Assembly (NCBI GenBank): GCA_014728115.1 | Contig: WJME01000192.1 | Coordinates: 1 to 33,438 of the forward strand | Reading direction: 5' to 3' | Source of the DNA: Candidatus Zhuqueibacterota bacterium | Lineage (GTDB): Bacteria; Zhuqueibacterota; Zhuqueibacteria; Residuimicrobiales; Oceaniaggregativiventaceae | Length of the DNA: 33,438 nt | Shown: piece after piece, positions 14,181-24,195 of the stretch | Position numbering within the stretch: the stretch's first letter is position 1 | Layout: each line of letters begins with the position of its first letter | Translations under genes and position numbers: made by a program | Notes under the pieces: model-generated | The model's input: only the letters and a program-made list of their open reading frames with translations | Told to the model about the DNA's origin: nothing | Databases searched by the model: none

Positions 14181-16201
14181 CCTGCCTCCTCTGTTTGTCC
14201 GGGCAAACGAATCCTCGCTCTGGTGCCTTGTCCCGGCTCAGACTCTATATAGAGTTCTCCGCCATGGTCTTTGATAATATTGAAGGAAATGGACAGGCCC
14301 AACCCGGTTCCTCCTTCTTCCCGCTTGGTTGTAAAAAAAGGATCAAAAATATGTTTCAAATCATCAGAGTCGATACCTATCCCACTGTCCTCTATCACAA
14401 TCTCGATTTGATTCTTTTCATCCAAAAACGTCGTTTTCACCAACAGTTTTTTAGTGCCGGTCTTGAGTGCCTGACAGGCATTGGTAATAAGATTGATAAT
14501 GACCTGTTCGAGTTTCTGATAATTGCCGCGAATGGGTTTGATACGAGGATCATATTGAACCTCGAAGGTTTGAGATCGTTTTTTAATCAGGTTATTGACA
14601 ATCAGAATGGCTTCTTCCACGACCTTGTTGATATCAACGCTCTGATCCAGGGTTCCTGTATCCTGTTTGGCAAAATCCTTGAGACTGGAAATGATCTTTT
14701 GAATGCGCAGCGAGCCTTTGTGGATACCGGACAACAATTCGTCTACCATGTTTTTTGCCCGGCTGTACGGCATGCCGGCCACCACAAAATCACCATGTTC
14801 ATTATAATAGTCGCGTAAGATCGGTTCGGTATCTTTCCACACGCGATTGATCAATTTGGTGTTGAGCAGGATGAAATTATTGGGATTATTGATTTCATGC
14901 GCCACACCGGCCACCAAAATACCCAGGGTCGCCATTTTATCCGCCTGGATCAGCTGCTGTTGTCGCAACGATGCGAGTTCTTCGGCCTGTTTGCGTTCTG
15001 TGATATCGGTGATCAAGCCGTCATAAGAGACCACAGCACCGGTTTTATCCTTTCGTACGACAATCGTGCTTTTTACCCATCGGATGGTATTGTCGCGATG
15101 GATGATACGGTGTTCCAGATTCAGGGGCTCCTCCCCCTGCAGTGCCCTGGCAGCCAGAGCCTTGACCTGGTTCCGGTCCGGTGGATAGACCATTTCGATC
15201 CATAAATCGGGATTGATGGCAAAATCTTCCTGGGTATAACCGGTCACAGCGACGCATCCCGGCCCATGAAAAGTATCCAACGGGTGACCCTTTTCGACCT
15301 TGACGGTATAGATATAATCTGTAAGATGGTGCAGCAATTGTTTATGTCGTAACTCGCTTTCCACAACGGTTTCCAGCATCATCTTTTGTTCGGTGATATC
15401 TGCCAGGTGCTCGATCCGGCCGCCGGCATAGAGCCCGGCTTGAATAGGCTGGCTCCAATACTCGAGCCACCGCTCCTTGCGTTTTTTGCCATAATTGGCA
15501 TAAAACTCGAAATTCTCGGTAATGCGATCACTGTCATAGCCACGGATCACCTGCTGCTCGAATCGATCCGGATGGGCGAAAATAGATTTAAGGGTTTGGC
15601 TCACCATAGAGCGGGCATCTCGTCCGAGAATATCATTCCGGGAAATGCCGAGATACTCTTCAAAGGCATGATTGACCCAGGCATAACGACCTTCACCATC
15701 GATGATAGATATCCCCACCTGGGAACTCTCTAAAACATCATTGATCAATGAACGGTACTTTTTTTCACTGGAACGCAACTTTCGTTCTGCGAGTTTTTGT
15801 GCGGTGATATCGCTGATCAATCCGTCATAAGCATATACCTTTCCCTGTTCATCGGTGCGCAGTACGACGGTATTACGAACCCAACGCGTCGACCCATCAC
15901 GATGAACAATGCGATGTTCCAGAGGCGGTACATCTTTTCCGGCCAGAGCCAGGGAGGCCTGTTCACTCACAGCCTTGCGATCGTGTTCATGGACCATACG
16001 CAACCACAATTCCGGATCCTGCTCATAATCAGTCAATGAATATCCGGTTACAGCAATACACCCGGGACCATGCACTGTTTTTCTGACCCGGCCATTCTCG
16101 ACCCAGACCGTGTAGATATAATCCGTGAGATAATTGATCAACTGTTTGTATCGTTTTTCTTCTTCCAGAGAGATAGTATATTCTTTAACAGGGCTATCCA
16201 T
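14177..16201 (-). CDS. Soluble PAS-PAS-PAS sensor histidine kinase
   Basis: A 674-residue kinase with three PAS domains (about 18-135, 148-270, 286-402), a dimerisation/phospho-acceptor region with His435 (VAGVAHEINNPNN) and an HATPase domain (NLITNACQAL, DSGIGI, GGTGLGLS). The reading frame extends to 16267, but the ATG at 16201 has AGGAC at good spacing while the earlier ATG has none. With this start there is no membrane helix and the sensor is cytoplasmic. PAS1 and PAS3 are near copies of one another (both contain HGPGC-AVTGY, LEHRI-HRD, YDGLI-DIT), a recent internal duplication. Ligand or redox signal is unknown. It forms a two-gene operon with the overlapping response regulator. Confidence 0.9.
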   Translation of the reverse strand: MDSPVKEYTISLEEEKRYKQLINYLTDYIYTVWVENGRVRKTVHGPGCIAVTGYSLTDYEQDPELWLRMVHEHDRKAVSEQASLALAGKDVPPLEHRIVHRDGSTRWVRNTVVLRTDEQGKVYAYDGLISDITAQKLAERKLRSSEKKYRSLINDVLESSQVGISIIDGEGRYAWVNHAFEEYLGISRNDILGRDARSMVSQTLKSIFAHPDRFEQQVIRGYDSDRITENFEFYANYGKKRKERWLEYWSQPIQAGLYAGGRIEHLADITEQKMMLETVVESELRHKQLLHHLTDYIYTVKVEKGHPLDTFHGPGCVAVTGYTQEDFAINPDLWIEMVYPPDRNQVKALAARALQGEEPLNLEHRIIHRDNTIRWVKSTIVVRKDKTGAVVSYDGLITDITERKQAEELASLRQQQLIQADKMATLGILVAGVAHEINNPNNFILLNTKLINRVWKDTEPILRDYYNEHGDFVVAGMPYSRAKNMVDELLSGIHKGSLRIQKIISSLKDFAKQDTGTLDQSVDINKVVEEAILIVNNLIKKRSQTFEVQYDPRIKPIRGNYQKLEQVIINLITNACQALKTGTKKLLVKTTFLDEKNQIEIVIEDSGIGIDSDDLKHIFDPFFTTKREEGGTGLGLSISFNIIKDHGGELYIESEPGQGTRARIRLPGQTEEAG

Positions 16202-16446
16202 TTTTTGTCCTGAATAATGTTTAAAGGCAAAAACAAAGTTACAGAGGATGATCAACAAATGCAACATCGATTATGGTTTATCATCGACCAGAAACAGGTA
16301 AAAATTCGTTCATATAGAAAAACAGATTCTGCATGCTTGCGGCGATTTACAATCTCTAACGCAGAGCAAGGGTTTTTTAATTCGACGAAATGCAGTGACC
16401 AAAGGGATTGTTATAGAGCGAGATAAAGATGAAAAGGAGGTCGAAT

Positions 16447-17349
16447 ATGAAGCTGACCAACCTGATCGGTCGCACCCCACTGGTTGATCTGTCGGTTCTG
16501 ATCGACCATCCCGGAATCACCTTATTGGGTAAAATGGAAGGCAATAACCCGGGAAGCAGTGTCAAAGACCGTGCTGCCTATTGGATGATCAAAGGAGCTG
16601 AAGAAAAGGGCTTGCTCGGAGCGGGCATAAAAATAATCGAACCTACCAGTGGCAACACCGGCATTGCTTTGGCCATGATTGCCAGTGCCAGGGGATATAA
16701 AATCGAGCTGGTCATGCCTGAAAACTCGACTCGTGAACGATGGTTGACCATGCAAGCCTTTGGCGCTCAGGTGACCCTTACCCCGGCGAAACAGTCTATG
16801 GAAGGTGCCATCGATTATGCCAGGGATCAGGTCGAAAAAGGAAATGCAATCATGCTGGATCAGTTTTCCAATCCTGACAACCCCAGGGCTCATTATGAAA
16901 GCACAGGTCCCGAGATCTGGCAAGACACCGGCAAAACCGTCACCCATTTTATTTCAGCTATGGGTACCACCGGCACGATCATGGGAGTTTCGCGATATTT
17001 AAAAGAACAGAATCAGGATATTCAGATCATAGGAGTCCGCCCTGCAAAAGGAGCCCACATCCCGGGGATACGCCGTTGGCCTCAAGATTACATGCCGGCG
17101 ATTTTCGAATCGAGTCGTGTGGATACCTATCAGGATATAACACAGGAACAAGCAGGAAATATGGCCCGAATCCTGGCACGAAAAACCGGAGTTTTTTGCG
17201 GCACCAGTGCCGGTGGCGCTGTCGCGGCGGCCGTTGAGGTTGCAAAAGCATTGACCTCTGGGGTTCTCGTGGCCATCATCTGTGATCGCGGTGACCGCTA
17301 TCTTTCCAGCGATCTCTTCACGGACACACAACCAGCACGGAGTACATAA
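16447..17349 (+). CDS. cysM: Cysteine synthase (O-acetylserine sulfhydrylase, CysM-like)
   Basis: A 300-residue PLP enzyme that makes cysteine from an activated serine and sulfide or thiosulfate. The start at 16447 is fixed by AAAAGGAGG six bases upstream; an earlier in-frame ATG (16429) would place that site inside the gene. The PLP lysine is in NPGSSVKDRA, the substrate loop is EPTSGNTGIALA, and the phosphate loop is GTTGTIMG. A GTSAGGAVAAA block lies near the C-terminus. The features place it closer to CysM than CysK, but B-type versus A-type specificity is not certain. Its stop codon overlaps the next start by one base (TAATG), so it is translationally coupled to a rhodanese-OsmC protein, suggesting a sulfur-handling operon. 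Confidence 0.9.
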   Translation: MKLTNLIGRTPLVDLSVLIDHPGITLLGKMEGNNPGSSVKDRAAYWMIKGAEEKGLLGAGIKIIEPTSGNTGIALAMIASARGYKIELVMPENSTRERWLTMQAFGAQVTLTPAKQSMEGAIDYARDQVEKGNAIMLDQFSNPDNPRAHYESTGPEIWQDTGKTVTHFISAMGTTGTIMGVSRYLKEQNQDIQIIGVRPAKGAHIPGIRRWPQDYMPAIFESSRVDTYQDITQEQAGNMARILARKTGVFCGTSAGGAVAAAVEVAKALTSGVLVAIICDRGDRYLSSDLFTDTQPARST

Positions 17350-18074
17350 TGTCATATGATATTCAGACGATAAAAAAAGAGTTAATGGCCGATACAGCCG
17401 TTCTTGTGGATGTAAGGGAAAAGGATGAATGGGACGACGCCCATTTTGCCGGTGCCCGGCTCATCCCGTTGAGCGACATTAAAAAAAATCGTGTTCCTGA
17501 TACGCTGGACAGGGATAAAACCCTGTATCTGTATTGTCGCAGCGGCATAAGAGTCTTTCGTGCGGCCCCTCTGTTACAAAAAATGGGATTCGAACGGGTC
17601 ATTCCCCTCCAAGAAAGCTTTCAGATACTCGCGAATCACGGCTTTGAGGTCTCCAGTGGCAAGATGCTTCACCTGGACATCCAATCAACCGGTGACTGTA
17701 CTTTCGAGGCCAAAAATTCCCTGGGTATCACCTCGACCATCGAGGGTCCGCAAAATCTGGGCGGAACATTCTCGGGATTGAGGCCTATGGAAACCGTGCT
17801 CGCGGGTCTGGCAGAATGCAGTGCAGTGGATATCGTACATATTATGAAAAAGTCACGCAAAACCCTCTTGTCATTGAATGTCTCTGTCGATGGCAAACGC
17901 TCAGAGAATGTACCGGCGGTATTTGAATCCATACACCTGCATTTTCGTGCAGAGGGAGATTTTGATAAAAAGAGTCTCGAACGGGCTTGCGAACTGTCTG
18001 TACAAAAATATTGTTCTGTGGCCAGGATGCTGGCAAAAACGGCTGTCATCACCCATTCGTGTGAAAAGCATTGA
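17349..18074 (+). CDS. Rhodanese-OsmC fusion protein
   Basis: A 241-residue fusion. Residues about 1-105 are a rhodanese domain (LVDVREKDEWDDAHFAGARLIPL; active-site loop YCRSGIR with Cys). Residues about 108-241 are an OsmC/Ohr-like domain, with catalytic-site cysteines in LAGLAECSAVDI and VQKYCSVARML and the helix MKKSRKTLLSLNVSVDGKR. Rhodanese domains move sulfane sulfur; OsmC proteins reduce peroxides or handle thiols. Coupling to cysteine synthase suggests that the fusion delivers or detoxifies reactive sulfur for cysteine metabolism (inference). The start ATG overlaps the cysM stop. No membrane or signal segment is present. Both active-site cysteine motifs are intact. Confidence 0.85.
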   Translation: MSYDIQTIKKELMADTAVLVDVREKDEWDDAHFAGARLIPLSDIKKNRVPDTLDRDKTLYLYCRSGIRVFRAAPLLQKMGFERVIPLQESFQILANHGFEVSSGKMLHLDIQSTGDCTFEAKNSLGITSTIEGPQNLGGTFSGLRPMETVLAGLAECSAVDIVHIMKKSRKTLLSLNVSVDGKRSENVPAVFESIHLHFRAEGDFDKKSLERACELSVQKYCSVARMLAKTAVITHSCEKH

Positions 18075-18084
18075 ATTTGATCAT

Positions 18085-18112
18085 TTGCGTTTTGAAAAAA
18101 TACATGTATATT
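18085..18112 (+). promoter_or_regulatory. Possible promoter of proBA
   Basis: TTGCGT (18085-18090) and TATATT (18107-18112) are 16 bp apart, and a TG pair directly precedes the -10. The start site would be near 18119, a short leader before the proB ATG at 18136, which lacks a clear ribosome-binding site. Motif-based only. Confidence 0.4.
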
Positions 18113-18135
18113 AGAGAGATGACCAACAAACATGA

Positions 18136-19281
18136 ATGGCTATGAATCAACAGGAATTACTCTCTCTCAACCCCTGGAAACGCGCCGTCATCAAAGTCGG
18201 CAGTGCGTTGATCGCACCGGACGGTCAGGGATGCCGTACCCAATATCTCCTTTCCATCGCAAACTTTATTATCAACAGTCGTAAACAGGGTAAAGAATTG
18301 ATCCTGGTTTCTTCGGGCGCTGTAGCTGCAGGTGTTTCCACCAGAGTTTTACCCATGATGAAACGCCAAAAATCCATACCCGAAAAACAGGCTCTCGCTG
18401 CACTGGGACAACCCCTTCTCATGGCCCATTGGAACCGTTTTTTTGATTTTCCCTGTGCCCAGCTCTTGCTGAGCTATGATGACATTCATAACCGCAGACG
18501 TTTCGTCAATGCCAAAAATACCTTGCGCGAGTTACTGGACTGGAAGACCTTACCCATTATCAACGAAAATGATACCGTTGCCACCGAAGAACTCAAAGTC
18601 GGAGACAATGATAATCTGGCTGCGCATGTGGCTGTACTGGCAGAGGTGGATCTGTTGATTATTTGTACCGATATCGACGGATTGTTCGACAAAGACCCCA
18701 AACAATTCAAGAACAGCCAGATGCTGCGTGACATTACAGAGATCGATGAAACCATTTCGGCTCTGGCAGGAGGCCCCTCGTCGAGCCATGCCACCGGGGG
18801 GATGCGCACGAAAATAGAAGCCGCTGCCAAGGCCACCAGCCGTGGAATCGACACGGTGATTGTCAATGGCACCAAACATGAAACCTTTGAATGGTTGAAT
18901 GAAGGTAAATTGTATGGTACCCTGTTCCGCCGCATCAAGAATCCTCTTGCTGCCAAGAAACACTGGATGCTGCATGCCCTGCCCAGTCAGGGAAATCTGA
19001 TCGTCGACCCAGGGGCCCAAAAAGCCATTTCTGAGCGGGGCGCGTCCCTTCTTCCCTCCGGTATTGTCGGAGTAGAAGGCCATTTTTTACATGGAGACGC
19101 GGTTTTGATTACCTCAAAAAGCTCACAGGGAAATGTGCACATTGCCAAGGGAATCTGTCAATTCAGTTCTGCAGATCTCGAGATCATCAAGGGACGACAA
19201 AGCCGGGAAATAGAAGAATTGTTGGGCTATCGCGGTGCTTCCGTGGTTGTCCATAGAGATGATCTGGTGCTTTTTAATTGA
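18136..19281 (+). CDS. proB: Glutamate 5-kinase with PUA domain
   Basis: A 381-residue enzyme phosphorylating glutamate, the first step of proline synthesis. The kinase domain (about 1-270) shows AVIKVGSALIAP, SSGAVAAG, LPIINENDTVATEEL and DIDGLFDKDPK; GGMRTKIEAA binds nucleotide. A PUA domain (about 285-375: GNLIVDPGAQKAISERGASLLPSGIVGVEG) completes the usual length. It is followed after 29 bp by proA on the same strand, the standard proBA arrangement. Two in-frame ATGs sit close together (18136 and 18142), and neither has a good Shine-Dalgarno site, so the exact start is uncertain. Confidence 0.93.
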   Translation: MAMNQQELLSLNPWKRAVIKVGSALIAPDGQGCRTQYLLSIANFIINSRKQGKELILVSSGAVAAGVSTRVLPMMKRQKSIPEKQALAALGQPLLMAHWNRFFDFPCAQLLLSYDDIHNRRRFVNAKNTLRELLDWKTLPIINENDTVATEELKVGDNDNLAAHVAVLAEVDLLIICTDIDGLFDKDPKQFKNSQMLRDITEIDETISALAGGPSSSHATGGMRTKIEAAAKATSRGIDTVIVNGTKHETFEWLNEGKLYGTLFRRIKNPLAAKKHWMLHALPSQGNLIVDPGAQKAISERGASLLPSGIVGVEGHFLHGDAVLITSKSSQGNVHIAKGICQFSSADLEIIKGRQSREIEELLGYRGASVVVHRDDLVLFN

Positions 19282-19310
19282 TCTACCCGGCTTGAAAAAT
19301 GGAGTACATT

Positions 19311-20588
19311 ATGAACCAACAAACGACCGATTTGCATCAGCTTGCCAAATCCAGCCGGAATGCCAGCAGAATTCTCGCCAGTGCCAGCTCTGCTCAAAAA
19401 AACGAGGCCCTGTTGGCCATGGCCGAGGCATTGCTTGCCTCTCAGCAAACCGTTACCGAGGCCAATGAAAAAGACCTGACCTATGCCCGGGAACAGGGCT
19501 TGTCAAAAGCCATGATCGACAGGCTGGTCTTGAATGAAAAAAGAATGCAGGGGATGGCTACCGCGCTCAAAGAAGTTGCTGCGCTCAAAGATCCTGTGGG
19601 TGAGATCAGCGCCACGCAGACACGTCCTAATGGCATCCAGGTAGCCCGGATGCGTATCCCTCTGGGCGTGATTGCCATGATCTATGAGTCCAGACCCAAT
19701 GTCACGTCTGATGCGGCGTCGCTCTGTATCAAGGCAGGCAATGCAGTCATTTTGAGAGGAGGAAAAGAAGCCTTTCATTCCAATCATGCCATTGCTCAGG
19801 CATTGCATCAGGGACTGGAAAAAGCCGGATTGCCCAGAGAGGCCGTGATGGTTGTGCCCACTACAGACAGGGCTGCCATATCGGAGTTACTCACACTGGA
19901 TGAATGTATCGATCTGGTGATTCCTCGGGGCGGAGAAGGACTGATTCGATTCGTTGCCGAACACAGCCGCATTCCAGTGATCAAACACTATAAAGGCGTG
20001 TGCCATCTTTTTGTGGATGCCGGCGCGGATCATGATATGGCCATAGATCTGATCATCGATGGCAAGACCTCGCGCCCGGGGGTTTGCAATGCCCTGGAAA
20101 CCGTGCTGGTACACCAAAAAGAAGCAAAGGCGTTTCTGCCTGTTGCACTCGAATATTTGCGCAAAGCCAATGTCGAGGTCCGGGGATGTCCGGAAACGCA
20201 AAACATCGACCCGTCAGTAACTCTGGCAACAGAAGCGGATTATGAGGCAGAATATCTGGACCTGATTCTGGCTATCCGTGTCGTACCGGATATGCAGGAA
20301 TCGATTCGCCATATTCAGCAGTATGGCTCGGATCATACAGAGGTTATCGTCACCCATGATTACGCGAGGGCACGGGAATTTGTTCGCAAGGTCGACTCTT
20401 CTGTGGTTCTGGTTAACGCCTCATCGCGCTTTTCCGATGGCGGAGAACTGGGACTGGGCACCGAAATCGGCATCTCTACGACCCGACTGCATGCCTATGG
20501 TCCCATGGGACTGGAAGCCCTGACCACACAAAAATTTGTGGTCTTTGGCGATGGTCAAACCCGTCATAATATCCCATATCGCACCTGA
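19311..20588 (+). CDS. proA: Gamma-glutamyl phosphate reductase
   Basis: A 425-residue aldehyde-dehydrogenase-fold enzyme that reduces glutamyl phosphate to the semialdehyde for proline synthesis. The conserved blocks include MIYESRPNVTSDAASLC, LRGGKEAFHSN, the catalytic cysteine in GKTSRPGVCNALET, and GELGLGTEIGISTTRLHAYGPMGLEALTTQK. The ATG at 19311 is preferred over 19299 because GGAG lies six bases before it. It pairs with proB immediately upstream. Length and motifs are those of ordinary bacterial ProA; no anomaly was seen. Confidence 0.93.
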   Translation: MNQQTTDLHQLAKSSRNASRILASASSAQKNEALLAMAEALLASQQTVTEANEKDLTYAREQGLSKAMIDRLVLNEKRMQGMATALKEVAALKDPVGEISATQTRPNGIQVARMRIPLGVIAMIYESRPNVTSDAASLCIKAGNAVILRGGKEAFHSNHAIAQALHQGLEKAGLPREAVMVVPTTDRAAISELLTLDECIDLVIPRGGEGLIRFVAEHSRIPVIKHYKGVCHLFVDAGADHDMAIDLIIDGKTSRPGVCNALETVLVHQKEAKAFLPVALEYLRKANVEVRGCPETQNIDPSVTLATEADYEAEYLDLILAIRVVPDMQESIRHIQQYGSDHTEVIVTHDYARAREFVRKVDSSVVLVNASSRFSDGGELGLGTEIGISTTRLHAYGPMGLEALTTQKFVVFGDGQTRHNIPYRT

Positions 20589-20759
20589 CCGGATAATGAC
20601 AGCGTTTGGATCCGAATCTATCCGCACCTAGCACCATTCCGGTGAGGGCCGGAGAAAGATCGGAACTCTTGAACAAACAATGATGTACTCACGCAACGTT
20701 GCCAAGACGCTAGACAGGATGATCAACAATCATGACAAAACACTCATAAAGGGGAAATC

Positions 20760-22640
20760 GTGAAAATCAAACTGCTCTTTACCCTCATCGTTCTTTTCTT
20801 TAGCATAGGATCTACAATGGCCGAACAACATACTCTTGACAGGGAATCAATCGACGCCAAATATAAATGGAATTTCGAGGACATTTTTAGCAGCTGGGAC
20901 GCCTGGCAACAAGGCATGACCCGGCTGGACAGTATGATGCAGGAAATGGTCGAGTTCAGAGGATCACTCTCGCAAGGTCCGCAAAAGTTATTGGCAGCCC
21001 TGCAACTCAGCGATGACCTGGAAATCCTCGCTTACCGCGTCTATCGCTATCCTCAACTCATGCGAGATACCGATACCAGAAATCAGGAAATCGCTGCTAA
21101 ACTTCAACAGGTTCAGATTCTGTTTGCAAAATTCAATACAGCGACTTCGTGGATGAATCCGGAAATTTTACAGATTCCCTGGCCCACAGTCGAACAATGG
21201 ATCGAACATACACCGGCTTTAAAACCCTATTCTTTTCCCCTTTCCGATCTGTTTCGTCAGCAAAAGCATGTACTGGATGAAGAAAAAGAAAAACTGCTCT
21301 CCTATTTCAGCCAATTCAACGGCGCGCCCAGATCCATTTATACGGAACTGGCGACATCAGACATTGATTTCCCCACAGTGGAACTGTCCACCGGCGATTC
21401 GGTGACCATGACGGCGGGGAATTATCAGCATATCCTGGCGACCCATCGCAACCAAAATGATCGAAAAAAAGCGTACGAAGCGCATTATCAGGTCTATGCC
21501 GACAATATCAACACCTATGCAGCGATCTACAATGGCGTGTGCCAGCGCGACTGGGCATCGGCTCAGGCCCGCAATTACGCCTCGACGCTGGAAGCTGCCC
21601 TGGATGACAACAATATACCGACAGCAGTGTATACCAATCTGATCGAAACCGTCAAGGCCCATACTCAGCCCCTGCAACGATATATGAAGCTTCGCAAACG
21701 GGTCCTGGGCCTGGAAACATATCACACCTATGACGGATCGATTCCTCTGACCGATTTCGACAAATCGTATCCCTATGAGGAAGCAAAATCCTGGATGGTG
21801 GAAAGCGTCGTGCCTCTGGGCCAGGAATATCAGAACAAGCTTAAAACCGCACTCAGTGCGGGCTGGCTGGACGTGTTCGAGAACACGGGTAAACGTCCGG
21901 GTGCCTATTCGGCCAATGTCTATGGGGTGCATCCCTATATGCTGTTAAACTATAAGGAAACACTGGATAATGTCTTTACGCTGGCGCATGAACTGGGTCA
22001 TACCATCCATACCGTGCTGTCCAATGAAAACCAGCCCTTTGCCACGCACGATTATACCATTTTTGTCGCTGAAGTGGCCTCTACCTTCAATGAACGATTG
22101 TTATTGGATTATTTGATGGAGAAAACCACGGATCCCAAAGAACGCATCTCGCTTTTGCAGCAATCCATTCGAGGGATCACCGGGACGTTTTATTTTCAGG
22201 TTTTATTGGCGGATTTTGAATATCAGGCGCACAAGCTGGCAGAAGAAGGAAAACCGATCACTGCAGATGTCTTGAACGGGATCATGCATAATCTTTTTGA
22301 AGCGTATTATGGCAATGCCTTTGTACACGATGAATTCATCGACAAGGTATGGTCTAGAATCAGCCACTTTTATTATGCGCCATTCTATGTCTACCAGTAT
22401 GCGACCTGTTTTGCCAGTTCTGCACAAATCTACAAAACCATCCAGTCTGGATCTAAAGCAAACCGTAAAAATGCCATTGACCGGTATTTGGAATTACTCA
22501 AATCAGGGGGAAATGATTATCCCATGCAACAGCTTTTAAGAGCCGGTGTAGACCTGACCGAAACAGAGCCGGTCATGGCTGTCATCGATCAATTGGATCA
22601 CTTGGTCACACAACTTGAAACCGAAATCGAGCGTTTATAA
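20760..22640 (+). CDS. Exported M3 oligoendopeptidase (PepF-like)
   Basis: A 626-residue zinc metallopeptidase of family M3 (oligoendopeptidase F type), which cleaves short peptides. The zinc motif HELGH (His410-Glu411, His414) and the third-ligand region ([11 protein letters not shown]) are intact. The GTG start has GGGG eight to ten bases upstream. Unusually, the first 21 residues ([21 protein letters not shown]) form a signal peptide, so the enzyme should act in the periplasm or outside, whereas PepF proteins are usually cytoplasmic. It is alone after a 171-bp gap in which no gene was seen, and it precedes the glycerol kinase gene by 37 bp. Confidence 0.88.
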   Translation: MKIKLLFTLIVLFFSIGSTMAEQHTLDRESIDAKYKWNFEDIFSSWDAWQQGMTRLDSMMQEMVEFRGSLSQGPQKLLAALQLSDDLEILAYRVYRYPQLMRDTDTRNQEIAAKLQQVQILFAKFNTATSWMNPEILQIPWPTVEQWIEHTPALKPYSFPLSDLFRQQKHVLDEEKEKLLSYFSQFNGAPRSIYTELATSDIDFPTVELSTGDSVTMTAGNYQHILATHRNQNDRKKAYEAHYQVYADNINTYAAIYNGVCQRDWASAQARNYASTLEAALDDNNIPTAVYTNLIETVKAHTQPLQRYMKLRKRVLGLETYHTYDGSIPLTDFDKSYPYEEAKSWMVESVVPLGQEYQNKLKTALSAGWLDVFENTGKRPGAYSANVYGVHPYMLLNYKETLDNVFTLAHELGHTIHTVLSNENQPFATHDYTIFVAEVASTFNERLLLDYLMEKTTDPKERISLLQQSIRGITGTFYFQVLLADFEYQAHKLAEEGKPITADVLNGIMHNLFEAYYGNAFVHDEFIDKVWSRISHFYYAPFYVYQYATCFASSAQIYKTIQSGSKANRKNAIDRYLELLKSGGNDYPMQQLLRAGVDLTETEPVMAVIDQLDHLVTQLETEIERL

Positions 22641-22677
22641 AAACAGTGTTTTGAACCGCCATAACCAGGGAGGGATC

Positions 22678-24177
22678 ATGAAAGTCATCTTGGCATTGGA
22701 TCAGGGAACCACGAGTTCGAGAGCTATCATCTTTGATCGCCAGGGCACAATCCGTGCGATTGCCCAAAAGGAATTTCAACAGATATTTCCCAAACCTGGC
22801 TGGGTGGAGCATGATCCCAGCGAAATTTGGGTTTCACAGGTCAGTGTCGCTGCCGAGGCCATGACACGGGCCAATATCAGCGCCAAAAATATTGCGGCGA
22901 TCGGAATTACCAATCAGCGAGAGACCACCCTGGTTTGGAACCGAAAGACCGGGGAACCCATTGGCAATGCGATTGTATGGCAGGACAGACGTACCGCACC
23001 CATCTGTGACCGGCTTAAAAGCGAAGGTCTGGAACCCATTTTCCGAAAAAAAACCGGATTGTTACTGGATTCATATTTTTCAGGAACAAAGCTGCACTGG
23101 ATCCTCAAAGAAAACCCCGATGCCAAAAAACTGGCCGAACAAGACAAGCTGGCTTTTGGTACGATTGACAGCTGGTTGCTCTACAAAATGACCAACGGCA
23201 AGTCACACATCACGGATGTCACCAATGCGTCGCGCACCCTGCTCTATAACATTCACCGCCAGGAATGGGACCAAGAGTTGCTCGAAATACTGGGTATTCC
23301 CGAATCTCTTTTACCAGAGGTTCGCTCGAGCAGCGAGGTGTATGCAGAGACATCAAGCGACCTCTTGTCCGGTGCCGTGCCCATTGCAGGCATTGCCGGC
23401 GATCAGCAGGCTGCCCTGTTTGGGCAACAGTGTACCTCTCCGGGACTGGCAAAAAACACTTATGGCACAGGATGTTTTTTGCTTCTGAACACCGGTGAAG
23501 AAGCGATTTTATCACAAAACAATCTGGTAACCACCATTGCCTGGCAGATCGGCAACAAGACCGAATACGCACTTGAAGGCAGTATTTTCATTGCCGGTGC
23601 AGTGATTCAATGGCTACGAGACGGTCTTGGTTTGATCCGATCGGCATCGGATGTGGAAGCACTGGCCAGCAGTGTCAAAGACAATGGCGGGGTCTATCTG
23701 GTCCCTGCGTTTGCCGGTCTGGGCGCCCCGCATTGGGATCCTTATGCCCGTGGCATTATCGCCGGCCTGACGCGCGGAAGTACGGCCGCTCATATCGCGC
23801 GGGCTGCCCTGGAAAGTATCGCCTATCAGGTACAGGATGTCCTGATCGCCATGCAAACCGATGCCAATACGACCCTGACCCAATTGCGTGTAGATGGCGG
23901 AGCTGCCGTAAATGACCTGTTGATCCAGTTTCAATCCGATCTGTTGCAAAATCCGGTGGTTCGCCCCAAAACCCTCGAGACGACAGCGCTGGGTGCAGCA
24001 TATCTGGCCGGACTGGCGACCGGATTCTGGAAGGATCAGGACGACATCAAGAGTCAATGGCAGGTCGATCAGGAATTCACACCCCATGTCTCCCCCGAAC
24101 AGGTGCAAACCTGGCGCAAAGGATGGGAACGGGCCCTGCAACGGGCTCAAAAATGGCAAGAGGAAGGTGAGGATTAA
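22678..24177 (+). CDS. glpK: Glycerol kinase
   Basis: A 499-residue FGGY kinase that converts glycerol to glycerol 3-phosphate. The ATG at 22678 has GGGAGGG four bases upstream; an earlier in-frame start overlaps the peptidase gene and is not needed. The conserved blocks include [48 protein letters not shown] and [13 protein letters not shown], with the ATP-side motif [17 protein letters not shown]. Length is normal. No glycerol facilitator or glycerol-3-phosphate dehydrogenase gene is next to it in this window; the helicase gene follows after 18 bp. Confidence 0.95.
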   Translation: MKVILALDQGTTSSRAIIFDRQGTIRAIAQKEFQQIFPKPGWVEHDPSEIWVSQVSVAAEAMTRANISAKNIAAIGITNQRETTLVWNRKTGEPIGNAIVWQDRRTAPICDRLKSEGLEPIFRKKTGLLLDSYFSGTKLHWILKENPDAKKLAEQDKLAFGTIDSWLLYKMTNGKSHITDVTNASRTLLYNIHRQEWDQELLEILGIPESLLPEVRSSSEVYAETSSDLLSGAVPIAGIAGDQQAALFGQQCTSPGLAKNTYGTGCFLLLNTGEEAILSQNNLVTTIAWQIGNKTEYALEGSIFIAGAVIQWLRDGLGLIRSASDVEALASSVKDNGGVYLVPAFAGLGAPHWDPYARGIIAGLTRGSTAAHIARAALESIAYQVQDVLIAMQTDANTTLTQLRVDGGAAVNDLLIQFQSDLLQNPVVRPKTLETTALGAAYLAGLATGFWKDQDDIKSQWQVDQEFTPHVSPEQVQTWRKGWERALQRAQKWQEEGED

Positions 24178-24195
24178 ACCTTGTGAGGATTACCA

